Shown here piece by piece: positions 1-8,247 of a DNA stretch of 21,664 bases (positions are counted from its first letter, which is position 1; every line of letters starts with the position of its first letter). The translations under genes and the position numbers were made by a program. Origin of the DNA: a bacterium (GTDB taxonomy: Bacteria > Zhuqueibacterota > Zhuqueibacteria > Residuimicrobiales > Residuimicrobiaceae); assembly GCA_012523655.1 (NCBI GenBank), contig JAAYTV010000081.1, positions 1 to 21,664 on the forward strand, in the 5' to 3' direction. The notes under the pieces are model-generated. The model worked only from the letters and a program-made list of their open reading frames with translations. It was not told where the DNA came from and searched no databases.

Positions 1-1893
1 GATCTGCGCGTGCTCGATAACGGCAGAGAATTAGCCCGCGGCAAACTCGGTGCAGCGATCAACAGCCCCGCCGGCTCCGGCGCCCGCGACCTGGTGCTGG
101 AGAGCCGGGTGGCGACGCTCACGGTGCCCATAGATATTGCAGACTATTTTAATAACGACTATGGTGAATTGTTGGATGGATCAGGCGTCTGGTGCGCATC
201 GTCCGGATGGAAGATTCCAAAAAGCCGGGAGCTTCCGGCCAAAAAAGCAAAGGAGCTGCATGTCGAATTAGCGCGCAATGAAGCGGAGGCTGTGCAGCTG
301 ATCATGCATCCGTCCCGCCCGATCAGCGATTTCACTCTCACCGTCGGCAAACTGCAGAATCAAGCCGGCGATGTGCTGACGCCTGAAAGCGTGCAGATTC
401 TTCAGGTAGCCTATGTGCCGGTGACTCTGCCCACAGACCCGAGCGGCGTAGCGGCCCTGTGGCCTGATCCACTTCCACCGGTGACCGCGCCGATGACCCT
501 GACCGCCCACGAAAACCAACCGTTCTGGGTGCGGGTCAAGACAACCGTGAACACAGCGCCCGGCTTGTACAAAGGAACGATTCGGCTCGCCGGCCGCGAC
601 TATGATAAATCGATCCCCATCACTGTGCACGTGTATCGTTTCAGTCTTCCGGATCGAATGACCTGCACCTCTGCCTTGGGCTGCAATGTGGAGCGCGCTT
701 TTCAATATCACGGCGCGGTCACTGACCAGGACCAACGCAAGGTGCTGGACCTCTATCTGCAGGCTTTGTCGGATCATCATATCACGCCCTATCATCCCGC
801 GCCTCTGGATCCATTCCAGGTGACCTGGCCCGATGTCAAACCCGGCAACCAGCCGATCCCTGACGATTTATCCGTACGCATCGACTGGACGCGGTGGGAC
901 CAGGCCATGCATAAAGCTTATGACCAATATCATATCACCAGCTTTCTGCTTCCCATTCAGGGCATGGGAGGCGGCACTTTTTATTCGCGTACCGAACCGT
1001 CGCTGCTGGGCTTTGGCGAGGAGACGGAGGTGTATCAGACGCTGTTTAAGAATTATTGCAAAACCGTACAAGACCATCTTGAAGAAAAAGGTTGGCTGCA
1101 GGACGCCTATGTATATTGGTTCGACGAACCGGATCCAAAGGATTACCCGTTTGTCATGAACGGCTTCAATCGAATCAAAGCCGCTGCGCCCGGCATTCCG
1201 CGCATGCTCACCGAAGAAATTCAAGCAGAGCTCATCGGCGGACCGAACATCTGGTGTCCCATCTCACCAGAGCTCAAACCGGAACAGACCCGGGAACGGC
1301 AAACACACGGTGAAAAAATCTGGTGGTATGTCTGCACCGGACCCAAAGCACCGTACGCCACTCTGTTCATCGATCACCCAGCCACCGAGCTGCGGGTGTG
1401 GTTGTGGCAAACCTGGGAAAGAGACGTGCAGGGCATTCTAATCTGGGAAACCCTGCTCTGGACTTCGCCCACCGCCTATCCGGATCCCAAGGCCCCGCAA
1501 AATCCCTATCAGGATCCCATGGGCTGGGAATATGGCTACGGCGGTGAGCCGGGAATGCGACGTCCCTGGGGAAACGGCGATGGACGGTTTCTCTATCCGC
1601 CCCTGGCCGCGGCCGATGGACGGCCCAGTGCGCCGGTCTTTGACCCGCCGGTGGACTGCATTCGCATCGAGATGCTGCGCGACGGCATCGAAGACTATGA
1701 ATATCTAGCCATGCTGCGCAAAGTTTTAACCGCGGAAGGTACAGACATCAATATCGAGCAACGCCGTTCTTATGAAAGATTGCTGCAGGTACCGGCCGAG
1801 ATCAGCGCCTCCATGACCCAGTTTACTAAAAACCCAAAGCCCATTGAACTCCACCGCCGTAAAGTAGCGGTTGCTCTGGAGACATTGCAATAA
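1..1893 (+). CDS. GH123/DUF4091-type glycoside hydrolase, 5'-truncated by the window edge
   Basis: The reading frame is open from base 1, and a GTG at 10 is only an internal codon, so the true start lies upstream. Numbering from base 1 as codon 1, residues about 50-210 form an all-beta N-terminal region, followed by a catalytic-barrel-like region. This contains a Trp-Phe-Asp-Glu-Pro motif (D375-E376) at the position of the Asp-Glu pair that GH123 enzymes use for substrate-assisted catalysis. Near the C-terminus, DGIEDYEYLAML (from residue 561) is the hallmark of the DUF4091/GH123 catalytic family. Characterised GH123 enzymes are exo-acting N-acetyl-beta-galactosaminidases. Many DUF4091 homologues are uncharacterised, so family membership is firm but the substrate is not. 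Location cannot be judged without the N-terminus. It ends with TAA, 127 nt before the peptidase gene on the same strand, and the two could be co-transcribed. Confidence 0.85.
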   Translation, partial: DLRVLDNGRELARGKLGAAINSPAGSGARDLVLESRVATLTVPIDIADYFNNDYGELLDGSGVWCASSGWKIPKSRELPAKKAKELHVELARNEAEAVQLIMHPSRPISDFTLTVGKLQNQAGDVLTPESVQILQVAYVPVTLPTDPSGVAALWPDPLPPVTAPMTLTAHENQPFWVRVKTTVNTAPGLYKGTIRLAGRDYDKSIPITVHVYRFSLPDRMTCTSALGCNVERAFQYHGAVTDQDQRKVLDLYLQALSDHHITPYHPAPLDPFQVTWPDVKPGNQPIPDDLSVRIDWTRWDQAMHKAYDQYHITSFLLPIQGMGGGTFYSRTEPSLLGFGEETEVYQTLFKNYCKTVQDHLEEKGWLQDAYVYWFDEPDPKDYPFVMNGFNRIKAAAPGIPRMLTEEIQAELIGGPNIWCPISPELKPEQTRERQTHGEKIWWYVCTGPKAPYATLFIDHPATELRVWLWQTWERDVQGILIWETLLWTSPTAYPDPKAPQNPYQDPMGWEYGYGGEPGMRRPWGNGDGRFLYPPLAAADGRPSAPVFDPPVDCIRIEMLRDGIEDYEYLAMLRKVLTAEGTDINIEQRRSYERLLQVPAEISASMTQFTKNPKPIELHRRKVAVALETLQ

Positions 1894-2020
1894 ACGTCCG
1901 TTGTCATAGAGACGACATCGAACGACATTTTATCCAAAACAGGACGTCGAAGGATTCTACACCGGTCGGCGTAAGGCATCAGCGGCTGAATGAATGCGGT
2001 ACTAGGTGAAAGGATCTGAG

Positions 2021-3040
2021 ATGAATTTGACGCGTAGGCAAATGATCAAGGGGATGGCAGGGATCGGCGGCGCCCTGGGCAGCGCCTTGAACGCGTCGCA
2101 GACGTTTGCCGACAGACTCTACGAAAAAGGGCCCCCGTCATCTATCATCGAAAGAAAATCCAAATCAACACTGACCCCTGTGGGCTTGAATCACGGGGAA
2201 CAGTTGCGGTTCTGGTTGACAAACGGCGCCCTCTGGGAAATGACACTGCAGCAGACCTCGGCTTCCGTGGTTTCCCGCGGCTTTAATGCGCAAAATCACG
2301 ATCCAGGACACGAAGGCGGCGATATCACCATCTATACGTTCGACTGCGATATACTCGTCAACGGCAAGCCCTATCACTTGCGACGCGAGGTCGGAAGTCA
2401 GGCGAGTTTTTATGAACCCTGGGAGTTGGACGGCGTACACGTCTGGTTCGACGCCGCCTCCTGCGCCTTTAAAGAAGGTGGTGGATTTATGGCGGAAAAG
2501 GACCGGCAGCGCATGGGATTGATCTGCAAGCCGGACCACCACGCCCGCTTTGCTGTTCACGAAGCGCATCGGCCGATCTGTCCGGAACCCATGAAGCCAT
2601 GGTATCGCAATGATCAAAAGAGGATCAACATTCAGGAATGCTACAACGGCGAGGATTGCTGGATGGGGCCTTACAACGGCGGAGCCGCGCACTGCGGCCT
2701 GGACATCAACATGCCGGCAGGCACTCTGCTCTTTGCGCCCATCTCCTTTGACTATGGATATCTGTTTCATTCACTCGCCGCTGGGTTCAGCAACAACCGC
2801 TGGCGCGGAATTCGGCGCTGGCCGGATGGATCGGAATGGTGGCTGCAGACGCACCACCTGATCAGCCTGAAAGCGCCGGAGAACACCCCTCTGACAGCGG
2901 GAACGGCCTATGCCGACACAGCAGGGGTGGCTGTCGGCCGCCATCCGCATACACACTTTAATTTTCGCGTCCTGGAACAGGGAGGAGATTATATGCTCGA
3001 CCCCTGGATCCTGTTCTGGCAAATTTTTCGTCAACAATAA
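2021..3040 (+). CDS. Tat-exported M23-family (LytM/peptidase-like) metallopeptidase
   Basis: The ATG at 2021 is preferred over a GTG at 2006 because AAAGGA (2009-2014) lies six bases upstream of it. It also puts a twin-arginine signal directly at the N-terminus (TRRQMIK, then a Gly/Ala-rich hydrophobic stretch), so the folded protein is probably exported by Tat. The product has 339 residues. The C-terminal domain carries the M23 zinc and catalytic set: HCGLD supplies H224 and D228, THHL supplies H279, and HPHTHF supplies H310 and H312, matching the HxxxD, HL and HxH motifs of LytM-type endopeptidases. Known M23 enzymes cut peptidoglycan cross-links or peptides. The roughly 180-residue region between the Tat signal and this domain matches no family I recognise. 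No lipobox or SH3 domain is visible. A periplasmic murein or peptide hydrolase is inferred. Confidence 0.72.
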   Translation: MNLTRRQMIKGMAGIGGALGSALNASQTFADRLYEKGPPSSIIERKSKSTLTPVGLNHGEQLRFWLTNGALWEMTLQQTSASVVSRGFNAQNHDPGHEGGDITIYTFDCDILVNGKPYHLRREVGSQASFYEPWELDGVHVWFDAASCAFKEGGGFMAEKDRQRMGLICKPDHHARFAVHEAHRPICPEPMKPWYRNDQKRINIQECYNGEDCWMGPYNGGAAHCGLDINMPAGTLLFAPISFDYGYLFHSLAAGFSNNRWRGIRRWPDGSEWWLQTHHLISLKAPENTPLTAGTAYADTAGVAVGRHPHTHFNFRVLEQGGDYMLDPWILFWQIFRQQ

Positions 3041-3049
3041 AACGAATCG

Positions 3050-3074
3050 GCTTTTCTCGACAATTCTGAAAAGC
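3050..3074. terminator. Weak inverted repeat after the peptidase gene
   Basis: A perfect 7-bp inverted repeat (GCTTTTC / GAAAAGC) with an 11-nt loop starts 9 bases after the TAA of the M23 gene, in the gap between convergent genes. It has no following T-run and is AT-rich, so a terminator role is only possible. Confidence 0.25.
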
Positions 3075-3234
3075 TAAAAGCAACAACGTCGTACACATCG
3101 CTTCATCATTCTTCGCTGCAACCGTCGACCTGGCCTGATGAAAACCCGTCGTTATAATCGCGGAGCTCCGCGCTTCCATTTCTCATTACCATGATCTGTA
3201 GTGCTCAGCCCGGAGCCCTTGGGCTTGAGGCATA

Positions 3235-3269
3235 CAAAAAGACACGAAATGGCGTACGCGCCGCCATTT
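3235..3269 (-). terminator. Rho-independent-like terminator of the ZU5/Ig-like lipoprotein gene
   Basis: Read on the minus strand, an 8-bp perfect stem AAATGGCG / CGCCATTT (3269-3262 and 3254-3247) with a 7-nt loop is followed by CGTGTC and five T. It lies just past the TGA at 3276-3278 that closes the frame-corrected lipoprotein gene. This position supports 3276, not the uncorrected frame's stop at 3152, as the real gene end. Confidence 0.5.
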
Positions 3270-3275
3270 TTAATG

Positions 3276-4465
3276 TCATGGCTGAGTCTTTGTGCCATAG
3301 ACGATCTCAAATACATACGTGAGCGGAAAATCTTCGCCGAAACTCTCCGATCCGCCGCCCTGGCAAAACTGCCCCACTCCATTTTAATCGTCCCTTTGAC
3401 GTGCATGGCGATGACCGATGAGACCAGATAAGAATAGGCCGGCACCAGTCGACTGAAACCATCGCCCCCGCCAAAGTCGCAACGATAGGTAAAATTAACA
3501 ATCGCCAGGTTCGGATTAAATTCGATTGTGAGCGAGTCGCCGCTCTTGGTGACCTTGCCGGTGGGTGTAAAGGAAGGCGCACTGAGACCCACGATGGAGC
3601 ACTCGCTGTCCGCTGCGATGCATCTTGCATTGTGACTTCCCTCGCCTCCGGTTATCGCCGCATTCTCTCCTTGAACCTCCAGCTTGAGCCACATCTCCAC
3701 CTTGTCGTCAAAGGTCCATGGCATGTTGGCGTGGCCGTGATGAATGTCTACCTTGGCATAGATATGATCTGGCATCAGAGAGTCGACTTTGACGCTGACG
3801 GTTTTTGCAGCAGTCACCGGCTTTGCTGATTGACAGGTCTGCACTTCAGCTCGTATGGAGGCGAGGCCTCTTTTTTCAACGGTGTAGGTGCTTTGAGCCA
3901 TGCCCTGGTCATTGTTTTTTACCAGAGATGGACCAATGGTACCTGGCCCGCTTTCCAGCTCAAACTTGACTGCTTGTCCGCTGAAGGCTGCGCCCGGACC
4001 TTTGCCGCAGCGCACGATTGCCGTAAGGGCCGATGTCTTGCTCTTGTCGTCGGGAACCGAAAAGACGGTCGGATACGCTGTAAAGTCAAAGTCCGGATTA
4101 CACACACTCCAGCAGCAGGTGATGTCAACGCCCATGTGATAGCCGTCCGCGGGAGTTCCCTCGTCGTAGCGGAATTTTTCAGTTTGGTCGCAGCTGGCCG
4201 GATCACCATAGACCAGGGTATAGTTGCCGCTGTAGGAGGGGGAAACATATTTGAAATTGAACACCACGTTGCTGAGCAGATAGCAGCAATCGTTTTTGTG
4301 CTTTTTTGATTCGCCGGCAGGACCCACGGTCGGCATGAAACGGCGCATTGCCCAGCCCGCTGTCGCGTCTGTTAATTCGGGATAATTATCGATGTCGTTG
4401 AATGATTTGTGGCCTCCGTCAAACGATCCGGGTTCGGTCGTGCCAACGCCGGTGAAATGGGTCAC
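3276..4465 (-). pseudogene. C-terminal part of a broken secreted lipoprotein, with Ig-like (Big_1-type) domain
   Basis: This is the continuation, in the same frame, of the N-terminal piece at 4466-4939, from which it is separated only by a TAG codon. The first residues (VTHFTGV) complete the ZU5-like fold of that piece. About 130 residues in lies a bacterial Ig-like stretch resembling invasin-type Big_1 domains (TVFSVPDDKSKTSALTAIV, then a Gly/Ser-rich strand and SIRAEV). A Cys-rich segment before it contains CCY, TCCW and VCNP. At the CCC run 3358-3360 the frame must shift by one base. Without the shift the frame runs on to 3152 through low-quality sequence. With one extra G it reads GGGSESFGEDFPLTYVFEI and ends at TGA 3276-3278, next to a terminator. 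The intact ancestor would have had about 554 residues. Its function is unknown; a surface adhesin or matrix protein is possible. Confidence 0.7.
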
Positions 4466-4939
4466 CTAGGCGCGCAGGTGCTTGCCGTCCGCCATGACCA
4501 CCGCCGGAATCGCCGTGATCTCCCAGACGCCGCTGGTGGTGTTGAACAGGCAGAGATTGGCTGAGTCCCCCTCCTGAAATGTCAGACCCGAGGTCACCGG
4601 CAGCGTCACGGTCACCGGCTGCTGAAAGGTTGCGCCGTCGGGCAAACATTCGATCATGTTGGCGACCAGGTAGGATTGCCAGCCAGGGGGAATGGAATCG
4701 GCATGCACCGTTCGCACGCTGATGGTAACGTTGGCGGAGAGCGCTTTGGCCGGAATCGTGATCGACGCTCCATAGCGGTCTTCCACTTTGCCGCCCGAAG
4801 CGCCGATCACTTTTTGCGATGCGGTCCCATAGTTATTTTCATCTTCAGGGCTGGTGGCAGGATCATTTTTGCAGGTCAGGACGATGAGCAACAAGAAAGA
4901 AAGGATCAGCACAAATGGAACACAGGTTCGGTTTCGCAT
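4466..4939 (-). CDS. N-terminal part of a ZU5-like lipoprotein, cut by an in-frame TAG
   Basis: The ATG at 4937-4939 is preceded by a GGAGGG ribosome site about eight bases upstream. The 157-residue product starts with a positively charged, Leu-rich signal and a Cys at 23 (VLTC), a loose lipobox with Thr at -1, followed by a polar acidic linker. Residues about 45-157 resemble the ZU5-like fold of exported FCB proteins: a Gly-Gly-hydrophobic opening strand (ASGGKVEDRYGASITIP), then FQQPVTVTLPV and GVWEITAIPAV. The family normally ends with a strand of the type xVTHFT. Here that strand is the first thing after the TAG at 4466-4468, so this is half of one protein, not a separate gene. The truncated product could still be made and lipidated, but its domain would lack the last strand. 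Its role is unknown. Confidence 0.7.
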   Translation of the reverse strand: MRNRTCVPFVLILSFLLLIVLTCKNDPATSPEDENNYGTASQKVIGASGGKVEDRYGASITIPAKALSANVTISVRTVHADSIPPGWQSYLVANMIECLPDGATFQQPVTVTLPVTSGLTFQEGDSANLCLFNTTSGVWEITAIPAVVMADGKHLRA

Positions 4940-5066
4940 GGTGGCTTCCCTCCTCTTACATTCGACAATTCATCTGAGAACCAACACGCCGCCATAGATT
5001 GCGCACCAATGGGAACTTGCGACAGATAAAAGTCAAAATCCCCTGTCATGAGAGGCTGGCTTATAC

Positions 5067-6272
5067 TCACTGGAGCCATCCTTCGGCGCGCAGGCTGACG
5101 ATATGATCCCAGGTAAGACCGGCATCCTCGCTCTTATAAACATGATATCCTTTGGCCGCAAGGTAGACGACTTTGGGATTGGATCGTGAGAATTCAACAT
5201 CATCCACGCGGTCTGCCGCAGTCAGGACGCTTTCCCATGACGACAGACCGTTGTAGGAACGATAGACTTTTTCACTTTGACAAAAGAGGACAATATCGGC
5301 ATCTGCCGGAGATGTCTTGATCGGCCCGTTAGCAGGTGCATTAATTCTTTTCCAGGTGTTTCCGCCGTCTATTGATTTATTGATGGCAAAGGCGTCGCGT
5401 TCCAGTGCATAAAGGACGCTGCCGTTGGCAGAGATGTCGAACTCGGTGATAAGCAATGTCCGCAGTGTAGGCGCAAAAAGAATCCAACTTCGGCCGCCGT
5501 CTGTCGAGCGGATAAATCCGAGGTTCCCGGTGTGATCATCCGGGGAAAAACCAAAACTCACAAAATTGCCGACGCCGGATCCGTAGGAGCAAAGATGCCG
5601 GAATACATTTGCCTCAGCGTCCATAGGCGTTGTAGCTATATTCCAATTGAGCCCAGTATCGTTGGAGCGAAAAAGCGCGCCGGCAAAGGGCTGCCCCCGC
5701 AGGGAGCTGAAAGTCGCCTTACCGCCGCTGATACCCAGTACCACCCCAGTTGGATCATTGACATCAAAGCAGATGCTGGTCGCATAGGAATTGCTCAATC
5801 CGCAATTGGACCGCGACCACGTTGTACCGCCGTCGCTGCTGCGATAGACGCCGCCGTTGCTGCTGGGATAATCACCGGCAACAGGTCCCGGTGAATCCAG
5901 GGTGGCGGCTAGGATCAGGGACGTATTTGCCGGGGAAACGGCAATATCCCATACTTCCGGATAGCCGTCGATGCTGTGCCGTAAACCCCGGCGCAGGCGC
6001 TGCCAAGTTTTCCCGGCGTCCATGCTTTTGACGATGCCGTTTCGTTCCGTGCCGAGATAGAGGACATTCGAATTCGTCGGATCTATTTCCACAGATCGGA
6101 ACACCTGATCAAAATCATCGCCGCTGGGACCGGCCGGACCGGAGATGATCGTGTCGCCGTTGCCGATTGCATTGGCGCACGGATCCGGCTCATCGTTCTT
6201 GCTTTCATACATTTTATGGGAACAATCCAGCGTGAAAGAGAGCACGACCAAGATGATGAAAAAAAGACGCAT
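5067..6272 (-). CDS. Asp-box (BNR) repeat beta-propeller lipoprotein
   Basis: The start is the ATG at 6270-6272. GGAGGA lies about nine bases upstream, whereas a TTG two codons earlier would sit too close to it. The 401-residue protein has a hydrophobic signal with Cys17 (TLDC) as a possible lipobox. The rest is built of sialidase-type Asp-box repeats: SMDAGKTW (83-90), SSDGGTTW (145-152), SNDTGLNW (203-210), STDGGRSW (256-263), SIDGGNTW (300-307), a degenerate SYNGLSSW (339-346) and SEDAGLTW (381-388). Six to seven such boxes predict a six- or seven-bladed propeller, as in sialidases, sortilin-like VPS10 domains and YCF48-like proteins. No FRIP motif or sialidase catalytic Arg triad is obvious, so a binding or scaffold role is more likely than sialidase activity. 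It has its own candidate promoter and a leader hairpin upstream. Confidence 0.8.
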   Translation of the reverse strand: MRLFFIILVVLSFTLDCSHKMYESKNDEPDPCANAIGNGDTIISGPAGPSGDDFDQVFRSVEIDPTNSNVLYLGTERNGIVKSMDAGKTWQRLRRGLRHSIDGYPEVWDIAVSPANTSLILAATLDSPGPVAGDYPSSNGGVYRSSDGGTTWSRSNCGLSNSYATSICFDVNDPTGVVLGISGGKATFSSLRGQPFAGALFRSNDTGLNWNIATTPMDAEANVFRHLCSYGSGVGNFVSFGFSPDDHTGNLGFIRSTDGGRSWILFAPTLRTLLITEFDISANGSVLYALERDAFAINKSIDGGNTWKRINAPANGPIKTSPADADIVLFCQSEKVYRSYNGLSSWESVLTAADRVDDVEFSRSNPKVVYLAAKGYHVYKSEDAGLTWDHIVSLRAEGWLQ

Positions 6273-6364
6273 GTTCAATTATCCTCCTCCGGTTGAAGTA
6301 GGATGGACATGCAAATGGTGCCGGGTTTTTCTGCACCAGCCTATCTTAGCATGACCGGTCCGAC

Positions 6365-6386
6365 ACCTGTGAGATGTCGCACAGGT
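6365..6386 (-). promoter_or_regulatory. Inverted repeat in the leader of the Asp-box gene
   Basis: A perfect 7-bp inverted repeat ACCTGTG / CACAGGT (6365-6371 and 6380-6386) flanks an 8-nt spacer. It lies about 8-30 nt downstream of the transcription start predicted from the promoter at 6402-6430, well upstream of the gene start. It could be an operator or an mRNA hairpin; no regulator is known. Confidence 0.35.
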
Positions 6387-6401
6387 ATTTCCTCTTGCGT
6401 A

Positions 6402-6430
6402 ATCTAATATTTTCCCCCAGCAGAAGTCAA
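6402..6430 (-). promoter_or_regulatory. Sigma70-like promoter for the Asp-box lipoprotein gene
   Basis: On the minus strand, TTGACT (6430-6425) is separated by exactly 17 bases from TTAGAT (6407-6402), a good match to -35 and -10 boxes. It lies in the 209-nt gap between the beta-helix gene and the Asp-box gene, pointing at the latter. The same TTGACT box with a 17-nt spacer occurs before the phosphatase gene. Confidence 0.5.
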
Positions 6431-6481
6431 TCCCTCTGCTCAATCAATACCATTTCCGCTGGAAAAATAAGCTTTTATCAT

Positions 6482-7765
6482 CTAGTCCCGCACATTTCCT
6501 AAAACCTGCACATCGCCCCTGCATTGGTTGGTCACTTTCAATCCGCCGCCTTCGACGCTGTTGCCGATGATCACCGCTGAACGCACCTTTTCTCCCAGAT
6601 ACACATGCGCGTCAGGTGTGTTGCCGTTGTCCTGAAAACGACAGTTCATCATCTGTAAGGTGCCGTTCAGCATTTGGACATAAGGAATCGCAGGCGCCCA
6701 GTGACACTCGATCCAATTCTTGGCGTTGAAATTGCATGCCGTCAAATACACCGCGCCGGTCCCCATGTTGACAATGTGCGCGCCGCCCAGCGTTTCGGCC
6801 CAGCCCCAAAATCCGCAATTGGTCAGTTTGACCGGGCCCTGATTCTCCGCTTCGATCAGAATGCCGTCCATGAACTGGCAGTTCTCGAACGCAATGCCGC
6901 AATGATATTGGGTTTTTTCCACGATCACCGCCAGCGGCCCCACGTCCGAACCGCTCTGGGTGATCAGAATGTTCGCCTGCGGATCGTGGCCCACCGGATC
7001 GCCCTTGGTCTCGCTAAAGCGAAAGCCGACTTTGGCCCAGATCACGAAACAATTGACCATATACTCCCAGTCACAACGGCCGATGATGAATCCTTCAAGA
7101 TGACCGAGGCAATAATCCCGCAGACTGTCGGCATCCACGCCGATGTCCAGCCAGGCGGTTGGATGGACGTGGACGTTTTCAATCCGGCCGATATCAGTAG
7201 TACGATCGATATACACTCCCCTGCGCAGCGCGCACAGATAGATGTTGCGCAGATAATCCTGGCCATGATAAATGCTGCCGCAGTCGATGCCGTTATAGGA
7301 ATTGACCAAAGTCACATCGATTATATTGCAGCGGCTTCCCCGTACCTGCACGGTATAAGGATAAGGACGGGCATTGCCGATCACCTGTTGTGGATAATAG
7401 ATCGACAATCCTTTCAGCGTGGCGTTGTTCTGCAAGGAGATGAACGGCGGCGAATTTTCAGCATCCCGTCCGGCAAAGGCCAGCAGCATCGTACCTTTCT
7501 CCAGTCGCGCCATGACAGGCCCCTCGGCGATGCCTTTGAGCGTGACGCTTTCCGGGATCGTGAGCACTCCGTCGAGCCGGTATTGTCCGGCGGGAACATA
7601 AACCGCCCCTCCCTTCGCTGCCGCTTGGTTCAGTGCGGTTTGAAAGGCCTTCGTGTTGTCGGTATTTCCGTCTCCGACGGCGCCATAATCCAAAACATTA
7701 AGATCATCAATTCCGCAGAACGAGACGCGCGATAACAGCAACAGCAGCAATAACAATTTATTCAT
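6482..7765 (-). CDS. Secreted right-handed beta-helix protein, pectate-lyase-3 / GH28-like superfamily
   Basis: The ATG at 7763-7765 follows GGGAGG (7773-7778) at good spacing. The 427-residue product starts with a Leu-run signal peptide (residues 1 to about 17). Immediately after comes NVLDYGAVGDGNTDNT (residues 23-38), the N-terminal signature of the pectate-lyase-3/GH28-like superfamily, followed by VYVPAGQYRL and short Asn/Gly-rich repeats typical of parallel beta-helix coils up to the C-terminus. Relatives include polygalacturonases, phage tailspikes and epimerases. No GH28 catalytic NTD/DD/GHG set stands out, so the substrate and even catalysis are open. It ends with TAG, showing that TAG is used as a normal stop here. 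The gene overlaps the upstream FISUMP gene by eight bases and is presumably translated from the same mRNA. Confidence 0.78.
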   Translation of the reverse strand: MNKLLLLLLLLSRVSFCGIDDLNVLDYGAVGDGNTDNTKAFQTALNQAAAKGGAVYVPAGQYRLDGVLTIPESVTLKGIAEGPVMARLEKGTMLLAFAGRDAENSPPFISLQNNATLKGLSIYYPQQVIGNARPYPYTVQVRGSRCNIIDVTLVNSYNGIDCGSIYHGQDYLRNIYLCALRRGVYIDRTTDIGRIENVHVHPTAWLDIGVDADSLRDYCLGHLEGFIIGRCDWEYMVNCFVIWAKVGFRFSETKGDPVGHDPQANILITQSGSDVGPLAVIVEKTQYHCGIAFENCQFMDGILIEAENQGPVKLTNCGFWGWAETLGGAHIVNMGTGAVYLTACNFNAKNWIECHWAPAIPYVQMLNGTLQMMNCRFQDNGNTPDAHVYLGEKVRSAVIIGNSVEGGGLKVTNQCRGDVQVLGNVRD

Positions 7766-8210
7766 GTCGAACCTCCCTCAAGGATTCTGCGCCGGTGCTT
7801 GGGTTGTGTTTATGCTTTGTTCCCGTCTCTTTCAACTTGTTGCCGGCGACCTCCATGCTGCTGGAATTTCTCACCAGCGTCTGCCATTCAGCGGCGCCGG
7901 GGACATGCCATCCCGGTGGAGCAATAGCACGTTTGTCATTGACTGCATACCAGTTAGAGTTTACGTATACTTGGCCGCTGGCTGGATCGTTTTGATAATA
8001 ACACCAGGCAGGCTTGCCCTGTTTTGCGGCCTCCTCCCACTCTTTTTCTGTTTCAGCTTCCGGAATTGATTCGCCGTTTTGAAACATACTGATATCCAAA
8101 TTGGTGGGCATCCACTCTTGATTACCGATCTTCACTCCCGGTTGGCTGAAACCTGCCGGTATCGGCAGCCAAAGCAGGAATGGAAGGGGAACGACAGTGA
8201 TCGTTTTCAT
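7758..8210 (-). CDS. FISUMP-domain (Fibrobacter succinogenes major paralogous domain) secreted protein, C-terminally truncated
   Basis: The 150-residue product has a hydrophobic signal (1 to about 22) and then the FISUMP pattern in order: KIGNQEWMPTNLD (28-40), FQNGESIPEA (43-52), EWEEAAKQGKPAWCYYQNDP (57-76), NSNWYAV (84-90), APPGWHVPGAAEW (97-109) and VAGNKLKETGTK (121-132). Family members normally continue with a GF-SALPGG-R stretch and a WWS motif. Here the sequence breaks off after NPSTGAES and ends eight bases inside the beta-helix gene, whose ribosome site lies within this gene's last codons. This suggests a deletion that joined the two genes. The domain's function is unknown; it is common in exported proteins of Fibrobacteres and Bacteroidetes. 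The ribosome site is weak (GAGAAAG). Confidence 0.72.
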   Translation of the reverse strand: MKTITVVPLPFLLWLPIPAGFSQPGVKIGNQEWMPTNLDISMFQNGESIPEAETEKEWEEAAKQGKPAWCYYQNDPASGQVYVNSNWYAVNDKRAIAPPGWHVPGAAEWQTLVRNSSSMEVAGNKLKETGTKHKHNPSTGAESLREVRHE

Positions 8211-8247
8211 CGTTTGCTTTCTCGTAGTTCATAAAACTTGCTTTTCA

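Noticed and set aside
268..795. 175-codon minus-strand frame under the GH123 gene
   Set aside because: It has no recognisable domain, and the + strand frame is clearly a conserved protein across this interval.
3152..3275. Extension of the lipoprotein reading frame to a stop at 3152
   Set aside because: It runs through the terminator hairpin and reads as non-protein sequence. The one-base-corrected frame ends cleanly at 3276.
4466..4468. TAG read as pyrrolysine or a reassigned sense codon
   Set aside because: TAG ends the neighbouring beta-helix gene normally, no related machinery is visible, and one base change explains it.
6674..7735. Long (353-codon) open frame on the + strand opposite the beta-helix gene
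   Set aside because: The minus-strand frame has a signal peptide, a ribosome site and the pectate-lyase-3 signature. The + frame has no domain and is a compositional shadow.
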